A stretch of DNA of 64,000 bases from Streptomyces sp. Ag109_O5-1 (GTDB taxonomy: Bacteria > Actinomycetota > Actinomycetes > Streptomycetales > Streptomycetaceae): NCBI RefSeq assembly GCF_003814875.1, contig NZ_RKQF01000001.1:310001-374000 (forward strand), in the 5' to 3' direction. Of this stretch, positions 40,534 through 49,306 are shown piece after piece (position 1 is the stretch's first letter; every line of letters starts with the position of its first letter). The translations under genes and the position numbers were made by a program. The notes beneath the pieces were generated by a model. The model saw only the letters and a list, made by a program, of their open reading frames with translations. It ran no database searches and was not told the origin of the DNA.

Positions 40534-40869
40534 GATCGCCACGCTATCCCGCGGCCGGTCGCCGCTACGACGGCGTCCGGCCCGCGGGACCGGGCCACGG
40601 ATCCCGCCATCGGCCCACGCACCCGCTTCCGCCGGTCACATCGGGCGAGCGCCGCTTGCCCGCAAGATGCCGGCCCGACGGACCGGCGACCGGCGACCGG
40701 CGCCGGTCGGGCTACTCGGCCTCCCGCCCCCTGAGGGGCCGGCTCACCCGACCGGCCAGCCCGAGCCACACCACAGTGACCGCTTTATCCTTATTTATGT
40801 GCGGGCAGCGCCCCCCCGCGGCCGGGCCCGATCGTCGGCAGCTCCCACCCCCACGGAAAGGGCTCACCC

Positions 40870-41520
40870 ATGCGGGTCTTCATCGTCGGCACAGGCAACA
40901 TGGCGGGCGGCATCGCCACCCGCGCCCTGGCGGGCGGGCACCCGGTCCGGCTGATCGGTACGGATCCGGCCAAGGCCACGACACTCTCCGACGCCCTGGC
41001 CGAGCGGGTGGCCGGGGCCGATGTGGCGCCCGCCGTGCCGGACGCCGTCGGCGGGGCGGACGTGGTGGTGCTCGCCGTGCCGTTCGACGCGGCCAAGCAG
41101 GTCGTCCACGAGTACGGGGACCAGCTCGCCGGGAAGACCGTCGTCGACATCTCCAACCCGGTGGACTTCTCGACCCTCGACTCGCTCACGGTGCCCGCGG
41201 ACAGCTCCGGCGCCCAGCAGATCGCGGCGGCCGCCGCACCCGGCACACGGGTGGTGAAGGCCTTCAACACCACGTTCGCGGGTGCCCTGGTCGCCGGCGA
41301 GGTCGGCGGGCTGCCGCTGGATGTGTTCATCGCGGGCGACGACGCGGCGGCCTGCGACCAGGTGGCCGAGCTGGCCTCCTCCGGCGGGCTCAACCCGGTG
41401 GTCGTCGGCGGCCTCCGCCACGCCCGCGAGCTGGAGGGCATCCAGTTGCTGCACATGGCCCTGCAGACACGGCCCGAGGGGCACGGCTGGATGAGCGCAC
41501 TCAAGATCGTCGCCCCCTGA
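40870..41520 (+). CDS. NAD(P)-binding F420-dependent oxidoreductase-like protein
   Basis: A 216-residue protein with an N-terminal Rossmann fold (MRVFIVGTGNMAGGIATRAL), a central DVVVLAVPFDAAKQVVHEY segment and the block VVKAFNTTFAGALVAGEVGG, then PLDVFIAGDDAAA. This is the layout of F420H2:NADP+ oxidoreductase relatives (COG2085). True Fno exchanges hydride between F420 and NADP; many actinobacterial paralogues have unknown acceptors. It has a strong AAAGGG Shine-Dalgarno-like leader. No F420-dependent enzyme is obviously paired, apart from the flavin-dependent LLM enzymes downstream. Confidence 0.78.
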   Translation: MRVFIVGTGNMAGGIATRALAGGHPVRLIGTDPAKATTLSDALAERVAGADVAPAVPDAVGGADVVVLAVPFDAAKQVVHEYGDQLAGKTVVDISNPVDFSTLDSLTVPADSSGAQQIAAAAAPGTRVVKAFNTTFAGALVAGEVGGLPLDVFIAGDDAAACDQVAELASSGGLNPVVVGGLRHARELEGIQLLHMALQTRPEGHGWMSALKIVAP

Positions 41521-41669
41521 ACCCGCCCTGGCCGGCACCGGCCCGTACGGCAGCAGCGTCGGCCCATGGTGCCGGGGAGACGGCCGAAGTCCTGGCGAAC
41601 ACCGCGTGGCACGCCCCGGCCCGTAGTACTTTCCCCACAACAGCCGTGACTCTGGGGGGAGTTACACAT

Positions 41670-42701
41670 ATGCACGGCACGACAAGCGGGTTCCACTACG
41701 GCGCGGTCACTCCAGTGGCCGCCTATCTGATGGCCTGTCTGGGCGGGGCCCTGGGGCTGCGCTGCATCGTACGGTCGCTCTACCACAACGGGCAGTCGTG
41801 GAAGCCCGGCTGGCTGGCGCTGGGGGCGGCCTCGATCGGCTGCGGCATCTGGACGATGCACTTCATCGCGATGATCGGTTTCCATGTCCAGGAGACCACG
41901 ATCCGCTACGACGTGGGTCTGACGCTGCTCAGCCTGGCGGTGGCGATCGTAGTGGTCGGCATCGGCGTCTTCGCGGTCGGTTACCGGGGCGCGACCGCCG
42001 GACCGCTCTGGACGGCCGGTGTCATCACCGGGCTCGGCGTGGCGGCCATGCACTACCTGGGCATGGCCGCGCTCCGCTTTGACGGAACGATTCACTACGA
42101 CCGGCTCACGGTCGTCCTCTCGGTGCTGATCGCGATCGCGGCGGCGACGGCCGCGCTCTGGGCGGCCGTGTCGATCCGGGGCTTCACGGCGAGCCTCGGC
42201 GCCAGCCTGGTGATGGGCCTGGCGGTGTCGGGCATGCACTACACCGCGATGGCGGCGGTGAGCGTCGATGTGCACCCGGCGTCCGTCACCGCCTGGTCGA
42301 GCGCGTCCCCGACCTCGCTGCTGCTGCCCATGCTGCTCGGCCCGGCCGTCTTCCTGCTGCTGGCCGGGGTGGTGGTGATGTTCGACCCGCTGCTGGTGCT
42401 GGGCGAGGGCGACCGGAACCGCCGGACGGCCGGGAAGCGCGGGCCCGCCGGACCGGCCCCGGCCGGGCCCGCGCAGGCGCCGGGCCGACGGGGTGGGCGG
42501 GGTGCGCATGGACCGCAGAACCGTTACCGCAGTGACGCGGTCCGCGCGAGCCGTGCCTCGGGTCCGGCCCGGCCCGGCCCGTCCGGCACCGACCTTCACC
42601 GGCCCGCGCCGGGCGGTACCACCCGCCCCGGCTCGCGGGCCCGGCGCAGGCCCGGCGGCCCGGATCCGTACGGCACCCCCACGGATCCCTACCAGTGGTG
42701 A
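41670..42701 (+). CDS. MHYT-domain integral membrane sensor protein
   Basis: A 343-residue protein starting at ATG 41670 after GGGGGGAGTTACAC. Seven predicted helices carry the MHYT motifs: WTMHFIAMIGF, MHYLGMAALRF and MHYTAMAAVSV. These conserved Met/His residues are proposed to bind copper and sense O2, CO or NO. The last ~90 residues are a disordered Gly/Pro/Arg cytoplasmic tail with no GGDEF, EAL or kinase domain, so output is unclear. It ends 4 bases from a convergent monooxygenase gene. Confidence 0.87.
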   Translation: MHGTTSGFHYGAVTPVAAYLMACLGGALGLRCIVRSLYHNGQSWKPGWLALGAASIGCGIWTMHFIAMIGFHVQETTIRYDVGLTLLSLAVAIVVVGIGVFAVGYRGATAGPLWTAGVITGLGVAAMHYLGMAALRFDGTIHYDRLTVVLSVLIAIAAATAALWAAVSIRGFTASLGASLVMGLAVSGMHYTAMAAVSVDVHPASVTAWSSASPTSLLLPMLLGPAVFLLLAGVVVMFDPLLVLGEGDRNRRTAGKRGPAGPAPAGPAQAPGRRGGRGAHGPQNRYRSDAVRASRASGPARPGPSGTDLHRPAPGGTTRPGSRARRRPGGPDPYGTPTDPYQW

Positions 42702-42705
42702 CCGC

Positions 42706-44109
42706 TCAGCTCGCCGCCCGGTCCTCCGTGGGCGCGGCGCGGTGGGTGAGCGGTGCGCGCAGTCCCAGGTGCTCACGGAGTGTCGTACCGGTGTAGGCCG
42801 TGCGGTAGACGCCCCGTTCCTGGAGTTCCGGGACGAGCAGGTCGACGATGTCGTCGAGGCCGTCGGGGATGAGGTACGGCGTGATGTTGAAGCCGTCGAC
42901 TGCGCCGTGGCGGACGAAGTGGGCGAACTTGTCGGCGAGTCCGGACGGGGTGCCGACATGGCCGCGCTGCGGGCCGAGGGCGATGACGGTCTCGCGCAGC
43001 GACCAGCAGTTGGCCTCCGCCTTCTGGCGCCACTCGGCGGCCACCTTGCGGGGGTCGGCGATCCGGCGGGCGCCGAAGGAGCCGTCGTTCTCCTCGACGA
43101 GGGGGTCCTCGGCGGGCAGCGGCCCGTCGGCGTCGCGGTCGGACAGGTCGCGGTTCCACAGCAGTCCCGCGATGCTCAACGCTGTTGCCGGGGTGACCTG
43201 TTGAAGGCGCAGCCAGCGCTTCTTCTCCTGGGCCTCGGCCTCGGTGGCACCGATGATGATCTCGGTCCCCGGCAGGATGCGCAGGTCGTCATCGGGGCGC
43301 CCCGCGGCCCGCAACCGGCGCCGGACGTCGTCGGCGAAGGCAAGCGCGTCGTCGAAGTCGTTGCCGTGGGCGGAGAAGATGACGTCGGCGTTGCGGGCGG
43401 CGAAGTCCCGCCCCTCGCCCGAGTCGCCGGCCTGGAAGATCACCGGGTGGCCCTGTGCGCTGCGCGGCAGGGTCGGGGTCAGTTCGACGTCGAACTGCGT
43501 TCCCTTGTGGGCGACTTGGCGCACGGCTCCGGGTGTGGACCAGGCGGGGGCGTCGGTGGACCGGGCGATCGCGTCGTCCGCCCAGCCGTCCCAGAACGCG
43601 CGGGCCACCTCCAGGAACTCCCCGGCGCGCCGGTAGCGGTCGGCGTGGTCGAGGTAGCCGCCGCGCCGGAAGTTGGCGCCGGTCCAGGCGTTGTCGGTGG
43701 TGACGACGTTCCAGCCGGCCCGGCCGCCGGAGAGCAGGTCGAGTCCGGAGAGGCGGCGGGCGAGGTCGGCGGGTTCGTTGAAGGTGGTGTTGGAGGTGGA
43801 GACCAGGCCGATCCGGTCGGTGACGGCGGCGAGCGCGGCGAGCTGGGTGATGGCGTCCGGCCGGCCGGCGATGTCGAGTTCGTGGATCTGTCCGTCGACC
43901 TCCCGGAGTCTGAGTCCCTCGCCGAGGAAGAAGGCGTCGAACAGGCCGCGTTCGGCCGTCTGGGCGACCCGTCGGTAGGAGGCGGGATCGATCTGGGAGC
44001 CGCTGTCGGGGTGGGACCAGATCGTCCAGTGGTTGACGCCCTGGAAGAACACGCCGAAGTGCAGCTGGGCGTGCGGCCGGGGCACGTCGGTGGGGTCGGT
44101 GCGGGTCAT
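42706..44109 (-). CDS. NtaA/DmoA-family FMN-dependent monooxygenase
   Basis: A 467-residue luciferase-like monooxygenase of the long NtaA/SnaA/DszA/DmoA group. Signatures include FFQGVNHWTIWSHPDSGS, RAGWNVVTTDNAWTGANF and the FMN region HPVIFQAGDSGEGRDFAARN. The group oxidises organosulfur or aminopolycarboxylate compounds with FMNH2 supplied by a separate reductase. It is coupled (4-base overlap) to the LLM gene upstream, which is preceded by an RHVD-type leader peptide associated with sulfur genes, so an organosulfur substrate is likely. Confidence 0.87.
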   Translation of the reverse strand: MTRTDPTDVPRPHAQLHFGVFFQGVNHWTIWSHPDSGSQIDPASYRRVAQTAERGLFDAFFLGEGLRLREVDGQIHELDIAGRPDAITQLAALAAVTDRIGLVSTSNTTFNEPADLARRLSGLDLLSGGRAGWNVVTTDNAWTGANFRRGGYLDHADRYRRAGEFLEVARAFWDGWADDAIARSTDAPAWSTPGAVRQVAHKGTQFDVELTPTLPRSAQGHPVIFQAGDSGEGRDFAARNADVIFSAHGNDFDDALAFADDVRRRLRAAGRPDDDLRILPGTEIIIGATEAEAQEKKRWLRLQQVTPATALSIAGLLWNRDLSDRDADGPLPAEDPLVEENDGSFGARRIADPRKVAAEWRQKAEANCWSLRETVIALGPQRGHVGTPSGLADKFAHFVRHGAVDGFNITPYLIPDGLDDIVDLLVPELQERGVYRTAYTGTTLREHLGLRAPLTHRAAPTEDRAAS

Positions 44110-45206
44110 CGGTTCTCCTCGCGGGGGCCAGCGGCGGCGAAGCGGTTGGCGGGGCGTTCCAGGCCCAGGGTGCTGCGCAGGGTGGTGCCGGGCAGCGGAC
44201 GGGCGGCGACTCGGCGGTCGAAGAGGTCCGGCAGGACCAGCCGGGACAGCACGGGCAGGTCCTCGTCGAGGACGAGCGGACGCAGCCGGACGCCGTCGAC
44301 GCTGTCCGCCAAGTCCTCGATCAGCGCGACCAGTTCAGCGGCCGGACCGATGTGCCGCAGCCGACCGTGGTCCGGCCAGGGCGCGTGCCGTTCCAGCGCG
44401 GCGACCCGCTCGGCGCCCGTGGCCTCGGGAGTGTCGAGGGCGACCTCGATCTCGGCGAGGACGCGGGGCGCGGTGATGGCCCGGGCGGCGGAGCGGACGG
44501 CCGTGAGGTCGGGCCCGTCGACCAGGGCGACGTCGAGCTGTTCCTGCGGTACGGCGCCGGGGCGGCCGAGGACGACGAGCTGTCCCTGGGGCGGGCGGGG
44601 CACGATGGCCGGTCCCTTGACCGCGTAGGTGTCGCCGGTGAAGTCGATGTAGTGCAGGCGCTCGCGGTCGAGGTAGCGGCCGGTGGCGACGGACCGGATG
44701 ACGGCGTCGTCCTCCCAGGAGTCCCACAGCGCGCGTACCACCTCGACGCCGTCGCGGGACTCGCGGGTACGCCCGGCGGCGTCGCCGACGACTTCCCGTC
44801 CCCACGCCCGGGCGACCGCCGGATCCGTCTCCTCCCCCACGATCCACCCGGTCCGGCCGGCGGCGATGTGGTCGAGCGAGGCCAACTGGGAGGAGACGTG
44901 GAAGGGTTCGGCGTAGGTGAGCGGGACGACCGGCGCGACGGCGAGGGTGCTGGTGGCCGCGGCGACGAACGCCGCACGTTCGACCGCGCCGATCCGCCCG
45001 ACGGGATCCGGTCCACTGCCGGGCGGCAGCAGGCCGTCCTCCAGGGTGAGCAGGGTGAACCCGGCGTTCTCCGCGGCGGCGGCCAGGCGGGTCAGCCGGC
45101 GCGGGGTGAGCAGTGCGTCGGGGGTGTGCGCGGCGCGGCGCCAGGCGGCGGGGTGGGCGCCTTCGCCGTCGGCCTCCAACGCGAGGCGCAGGGCAGGGGC
45201 GGACAT
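44106..45206 (-). CDS. LLM-class flavin-dependent monooxygenase
   Basis: A 366-residue luciferase-like protein. A barrel start (MSAPALRLALEADGEGAHPA), NAGFTLLTLEDGLLPPGSGP, and VEVVRALWDSWEDDAVIRSV before a short insertion are family features, as is GRTGWIVGEETDPAVARAWG. It is the first gene of a two-gene unit; its stop overlaps the NtaA/DmoA-type gene. A putative 38-residue leader peptide lies about 90 bp upstream, pointing to regulation by sulfur or cysteine status. Confidence 0.83.
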   Translation of the reverse strand: MSAPALRLALEADGEGAHPAAWRRAAHTPDALLTPRRLTRLAAAAENAGFTLLTLEDGLLPPGSGPDPVGRIGAVERAAFVAAATSTLAVAPVVPLTYAEPFHVSSQLASLDHIAAGRTGWIVGEETDPAVARAWGREVVGDAAGRTRESRDGVEVVRALWDSWEDDAVIRSVATGRYLDRERLHYIDFTGDTYAVKGPAIVPRPPQGQLVVLGRPGAVPQEQLDVALVDGPDLTAVRSAARAITAPRVLAEIEVALDTPEATGAERVAALERHAPWPDHGRLRHIGPAAELVALIEDLADSVDGVRLRPLVLDEDLPVLSRLVLPDLFDRRVAARPLPGTTLRSTLGLERPANRFAAAGPREENR

Positions 45207-45298
45207 ACGGGATCCTTCCGGGACACGTGGAGAGGCCGCCGCCGGCAGGGGTGTGCCGACCGGCGCGGTTCAGGGACGCGTGGTCACCGACGCGAGGG

Positions 45299-45415
45299 TC
45301 AGTGGGAGGAGGAAGGACAGACGGCCGAGGCGGTCCGGCAGTAGTCGACGTGCCGGCGGGTGACGAGGCGCGCGCCCAGGGCGGCACCGCGCGGTGCCGT
45401 GCCAGGTACGTTCAT
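45299..45415 (-). CDS. RHVD-type leader peptide upstream of the LLM monooxygenase genes
   Basis: A 38-residue frame from ATG 45415. It begins MNVPGTAPRGAALGARLVTR, and its C-terminal half carries RRHVDYCRTASAVC then PSSSH. This matches the short Streptomyces leader peptides (RRHVD-x-x-R-x-x-SA-x-C) found before sulfur assimilation and organosulfur transport operons, where the cysteines are thought to gauge cysteine supply. It ends 92 bases before the LLM start. It is too short for usual gene finding. Confidence 0.75.
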   Translation of the reverse strand: MNVPGTAPRGAALGARLVTRRHVDYCRTASAVCPSSSH

Positions 45416-45608
45416 CAGGGCCTCCACCCGTCCGGTACGAACCGTTTCACCCTAGGTCGCCCGCCCCCGATCATGTCAAGGGTGACTGGACGAGGTCCGG
45501 GAAGAGGGGTGCCGCCGGTCATGCGGGGGCTCTGTCGGCCGTACGGCGGGGCGGGGGTGTTCAGCGGGCGGCCGGCCGGAGCGGCTGCGCCGCCCGGAGT
45601 TCGGCCTC

Positions 45609-45706
45609 GCGACCAGAACTGGGCGCCGACCCCGCCGGCCCGCAGCCGGGGCAGGTCGGTGTGCAGCTCCGGGCGGTTCCCGTCGAGCCCCTCGGCGCTG
45701 CCTCCG
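45609..45706 (-). pseudogene. membrane dipeptidase (peptidase M19) N-terminal scrap
   Basis: A reverse-strand frame different from that of the preceding gene reads GLDGNRPELHTDLPRLRAGG then VGAQFWS, a characteristic N-terminal segment of M19 renal-type dipeptidases. Only about 30 codons survive. Neither the metal-binding HND motif nor the catalytic barrel is nearby. It is joined directly to the truncated substrate-binding-protein gene, showing a deletion that fused two unrelated loci. Confidence 0.6.
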
Positions 45707-46205
45707 GCGCGCCCGCGTTGGCCGACTTGAGGGTGAAGACGACGGTGGTGGGGTTCGAGGCGGCGACCGAGCCGAGGTTGTAGAGCAGCGAGGAGGGGCC
45801 GTTCTGGTCGGCGATCCTCAGCTCCCGGTCGAAGCTGAACTTGACGTCGGAGGAGGTCAGTTCATGGCCGTTGGCGAACTTCAGGCCCTTCTTCAGGGTG
45901 ACCGTGTACTGCTTGGGCCCGGTCAGCTTGATGGCCGTGGCCAGGTCGGGGGTCGGCTCGGCCGAGCCGTTCTTCACGCTGAGGAGGGTCGAGTACACCT
46001 CGCTCTCGATCGTCCCGGAGCCCGCGTCCCAGGCGCCGGCCGGGTCGAGGCTGGTGACCTGGTCGGTGGTGCCGATGGTGAGCGAGGTGCCGGAGGCCGC
46101 CGTGCTGCCGTCCTTGCTGCTGGTGCGGCCGGTGAGGGTCAACAGGGCGGCCGCGCCGAGGGATACCACTGCCAAACCGGGGGTTCTGTCGCTGTGCCTG
46201 GCCAT
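45707..46205 (-). pseudogene. truncated ABC-transporter substrate-binding protein (SBP family 5) with lost lipobox cysteine
   Basis: From ATG 46205 the product begins as an exported solute-binding lipoprotein, but the lipobox reads LLTLTGRTSSKDG, with arginine where the lipid-modified cysteine belongs. The SBP_bac_5 start is clear (TTDQVTSLDPAGAWDAGSGT, GPKQYTVTLKKGLKFANGHE and LTSSDVKFSFDRELRI). After VVFTLKSANAG, near residue 165 of an expected ~530, it runs into unrelated sequence. It was probably the binding protein of a peptide, nickel or organosulfur importer, now non-functional. Confidence 0.75.
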
Positions 46206-46402
46206 GAGGGATCTCTGTTTCCGCTTCGAGGGGAGCGCGAGCCAACCGCGCACCGTGGCAACCGCTCAAGGCTGAGGGCACGGCGCGTGCGCGAGATCGC
46301 GGGAATGGACTGCTGGGAGAGAGGCCAGCCGTGACAGAGAAATCTGGAGACCAGCAGCAGATCCACATGGCGCCGGGAGCACAGCACGAGGGAAGTCGCC
46401 AC
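46139..46402 (-). CDS. RHVD-type leader peptide frame before the broken SBP gene
   Basis: GTG 46402 has AGGAGGACGGC directly upstream and encodes VATSLVLCSRRHVDLLLVS then RFLC within the first 23 codons, the leader-peptide motif associated with sulfur uptake genes. Normally such peptides stop soon after the cysteine. Here the frame stays open for 87 codons and overlaps the SBP start at 46205, suggesting that the original stop was lost. The first 23 codons are well supported; the rest is probably not meaningful. Confidence 0.5.
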   Translation of the reverse strand: MATSLVLCSRRHVDLLLVSRFLCHGWPLSQQSIPAISRTRRALSLERLPRCAVGSRSPRSGNRDPSWPGTATEPPVWQWYPSARPPC

Positions 46403-46701
46403 GCCGTCCTCCTGAGGTCCTGGCCGTCGTCGCGGCCACTGTGAACGCACTTGCAGAAACCGAAGAGATCCGCCGAGCCGTCACCTGGGGCACCCCACTG
46501 CGTCGAGGGTTGCCGTCCGGCCAGCCAGGGCTTGATCACCGGAACTCGTGGCTCGCGTTCACCGTAGATCGACGCGTCCTGCGACGTGAAGGGCGTCTCG
46601 AACGGGCCGAACGGGACGAACGGGTGCGGTCGTTGCGGCCGGCACGCCAAGGGTCCCGGGGCGCCAAGTCTCCGACAGGACCCCGTTGCTACGGTGCCCC
46701 G

Positions 46702-48204
46702 GTGTCTGACTCCTCACGCGATACCGCAGAAGGCGCCGGCTGGGGCTCGGCCGAACGCGGCGCCTACAAGCAACTGATGCCCGCGCACGTCGAGAAGATC
46801 TTCTGGTTCAACCCGAGGACCATGTGGGCCGCCCGCAACGGCGTGCTGGCCTCCTGGTTCGGCGACCCGACCGGCCGTACCCGCAGCCGCTGGGTGGCGC
46901 AGCGGGCGGCCGCCGGGGCACCCGCCGACAAGGTGATCCGGCGTCATGGGGCGGACCGCTTCTCGTTCATGGTGATCGGCGACACCGGTGAGGGCGACGA
47001 CTCCCAGTACGCCGTCGTGCCGGGCTTTCTGAAGGTGGGCCAGGACACCGACTTCGCGGTGATCGCGAGCGACGTGATCTATCCGGTCGGAACCACCGAC
47101 GACTACGGCACCAAGTTCTTCCGCCCCTACCAGGACTATCCGGCGCCGATCTACGCGATACCCGGCAACCACGACTGGTACGAGGACCTCGGCGCGTTCA
47201 TGCGGGTCTTCTGCGACGACGCCCCGCAACTCCCGCCCGAGCCGAAGCCCCGCCCGCTGACCGGTGCGTGGTGGCGCGCCCTGCTCTGGCACCGTCCCCG
47301 CCCGACGGACGAGCAACTCCTTGCAAACGCACGGAAGTTGCGTGCCACTCAGGAGCAGGCGGCCGTACAGCCCGGCCCCTACTGGGCCATCGACGCCGGG
47401 CCGGTCCGGATCGTCGGCATCGACACCGGTCTGCTCGGCACGATCGACGCCGAACAGGGCGCCTGGCTCCGTGAGGTGTCCCAGGGACCCCGCCCGAAGA
47501 TCCTGGTCACCGGTTCCCCGCTGTACGTGGACGGCGAGCACCACCCCTGCTCCATCGAGGGCGGCGGCACGGTCGACGACATCGTCCGCGACCCGGCCCA
47601 CCACTACGTGGCGGCGATCGGCGGCGACATCCACAACTACCAGCGCTACCCCGTGGACGTGGACGGCCGCACCATCCAGTACGTGGTCGCGGGCGGCGGC
47701 GGTGCCTTCATGCACGCCACCCACACCATCCCCCCGGTCTCGATCGCGAACGTCACCGAGGACGACTTCCGCTGCTATCCGCTGCGCGGCGACTCCCTCG
47801 CCTTCTACAGCCGGCTGTACGGCCACAGGCTGCGACTGCGCCGCTTCTTCACGCTCACCGAGGCCGAGGCCACGGCCGTGATCGCCGAGCGCCTCGGCAT
47901 CAGGCCCGGCCGCGCTCCCGGCCTGGACACCCGGGTCACCCGTCGGACCCGGCTGGTCGCGAGCCTGCTCGGCACCGGCAGCCGCCCGGACAGCGCCCCG
48001 CGCTTCCGGCTGCCCGTGAAGAAGATCTACACCCAGCTGTTCTCACCGGGCTCGCCCAGCTACACCCCGCCGTTCTTCAAGTGCTTCCTGCGCCTCGACG
48101 TCACGCCGGAGGCCGTACGGCTGCGCTGCTTCGCCGCCACCGGGAACCGCCCGCAGGAGCTGGACCCGCCGGTCGAGGACGAGATCACCATCCCCCTGCG
48201 CTGA
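46702..48204 (+). CDS. calcineurin-like metallophosphoesterase
   Basis: A 500-residue protein starting at GTG 46702. Metal-binding blocks are VIGDTGEGDDS, then IASDVIYPVGTTDDYG in place of the usual GD-x-x-Y, then AIPGNHDWYEDLG and IGGDIHNYQRY. The C-terminal ~130 residues are an additional domain. There is no signal peptide. The protein resembles purple-acid-phosphatase-like or Icc-type phosphoesterases found in Streptomyces; the substrate is unknown. It stands alone, divergent from the broken SBP locus. Confidence 0.82.
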   Translation: MSDSSRDTAEGAGWGSAERGAYKQLMPAHVEKIFWFNPRTMWAARNGVLASWFGDPTGRTRSRWVAQRAAAGAPADKVIRRHGADRFSFMVIGDTGEGDDSQYAVVPGFLKVGQDTDFAVIASDVIYPVGTTDDYGTKFFRPYQDYPAPIYAIPGNHDWYEDLGAFMRVFCDDAPQLPPEPKPRPLTGAWWRALLWHRPRPTDEQLLANARKLRATQEQAAVQPGPYWAIDAGPVRIVGIDTGLLGTIDAEQGAWLREVSQGPRPKILVTGSPLYVDGEHHPCSIEGGGTVDDIVRDPAHHYVAAIGGDIHNYQRYPVDVDGRTIQYVVAGGGGAFMHATHTIPPVSIANVTEDDFRCYPLRGDSLAFYSRLYGHRLRLRRFFTLTEAEATAVIAERLGIRPGRAPGLDTRVTRRTRLVASLLGTGSRPDSAPRFRLPVKKIYTQLFSPGSPSYTPPFFKCFLRLDVTPEAVRLRCFAATGNRPQELDPPVEDEITIPLR

Positions 48205-48270
48205 TCACACTCCCGCAATGTTCGGGTGCCACAATCGGGGCAGAACTGACGTACGACCGCTGGAGGACCC

Positions 48271-49305
48271 GTGCCGTCCACCCCCCGCCCCCTGCGCAGA
48301 CTGGGCTTCCTCACCATCGGCCTGTTCGACGGGGCGGATCCGGGCAGGGGCCACGAGTCCACGCTGGAGATCATCGAACTCGGCGAGCGCCTGGGCTTCG
48401 ACAGCGCCTGGGTGCGCCATCGGCACCTCCAGTACGGCATCTCGTCCCCGATCGCCGTCCTCGCGGCGGCCTCCCAGCGCACGAGCCGTATCGAACTCGG
48501 CACCGCGGTGATCCCGCTGGGCTGGGAGAACCCGCTGCGGCTCGCGGAGGACCTGGCGACCGTCGACATCCTGTCCGGCGGCCGCCTCAACCCCGGCGTG
48601 AGCGTGGGCCCGCCCATGCACTACGAGCAGGTCAAGGAGGCCCTCTACCCGGACACGGCCGACAGCGAGGACTTCAGCTACGAGCGGGTGCGCCGGCTGC
48701 TGGACTTCGTGCGCGGCAAGCCGGCCACCGACTTCAGCGGGGTGGAGGGCATCGAGGTGTTCTCCGACAGGGTGCAGCCGCAGTCCCCCGGTCTCGGGCA
48801 GCGGCTCTGGTACGGCGGCGGCAGCCTGGGCTCGGCCCGCTGGGCGGGCGAGCACGGGATGAACTTCCTGACCAGCAGTGTCGTCAGGGCCGGGGACCCG
48901 GACGGCCCGACCGACTTCGCCGAGATCCAGCTCTCGCACATCCGCGAGTTCCGCGCCCACCACCCCGACGGCGACGCGGCCCGGGTCTCCCAGGGCCTGG
49001 TCGTCATCCCCACCGACTCCGCCACGCCCGAGCAGCGTGCCAAGTACGGGGCGTACGCGGCGGGGCGCCTGGCCCGCACCACGGCCCCGCAGGGCCCGGG
49101 CCGTCTGCTGTTCGCACCGGACCTGGTCGGCACCTCGGCCGAGCTCGCCGAACGGCTTCACGCGCACGCCGGGTTCCGCGAGGTGGACGAGGTGGCCTTC
49201 GCGCTGCCGTTCACGTTCGAGCACGAGGACTACGTCCAGATCCTCACGGACATGGCGACCCGCCTCGGCCCTGCGCTGGGCTGGCGCCCCGGGTCCGCCG
49301 GCTGA
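48271..49305 (+). CDS. LLM-class FMN-dependent oxidoreductase
   Basis: A 344-residue luciferase-like flavoprotein. Core blocks are GFLTIGLFDGADPGRGHEST, LGFDSAWVRHRHLQYGISSP, IELGTAVIPLGWENPLRLAE and LWYGGGSLGSARWAGEHGMN. It lacks the long insert of NtaA types. The third luciferase-like enzyme in 7 kb, it is followed by a convergent TauD-type dioxygenase, which again suggests organosulfur use. The cofactor is probably FMNH2; F420 cannot be excluded. Confidence 0.83.
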   Translation: MPSTPRPLRRLGFLTIGLFDGADPGRGHESTLEIIELGERLGFDSAWVRHRHLQYGISSPIAVLAAASQRTSRIELGTAVIPLGWENPLRLAEDLATVDILSGGRLNPGVSVGPPMHYEQVKEALYPDTADSEDFSYERVRRLLDFVRGKPATDFSGVEGIEVFSDRVQPQSPGLGQRLWYGGGSLGSARWAGEHGMNFLTSSVVRAGDPDGPTDFAEIQLSHIREFRAHHPDGDAARVSQGLVVIPTDSATPEQRAKYGAYAAGRLARTTAPQGPGRLLFAPDLVGTSAELAERLHAHAGFREVDEVAFALPFTFEHEDYVQILTDMATRLGPALGWRPGSAG

Positions 49306-49306
49306 G

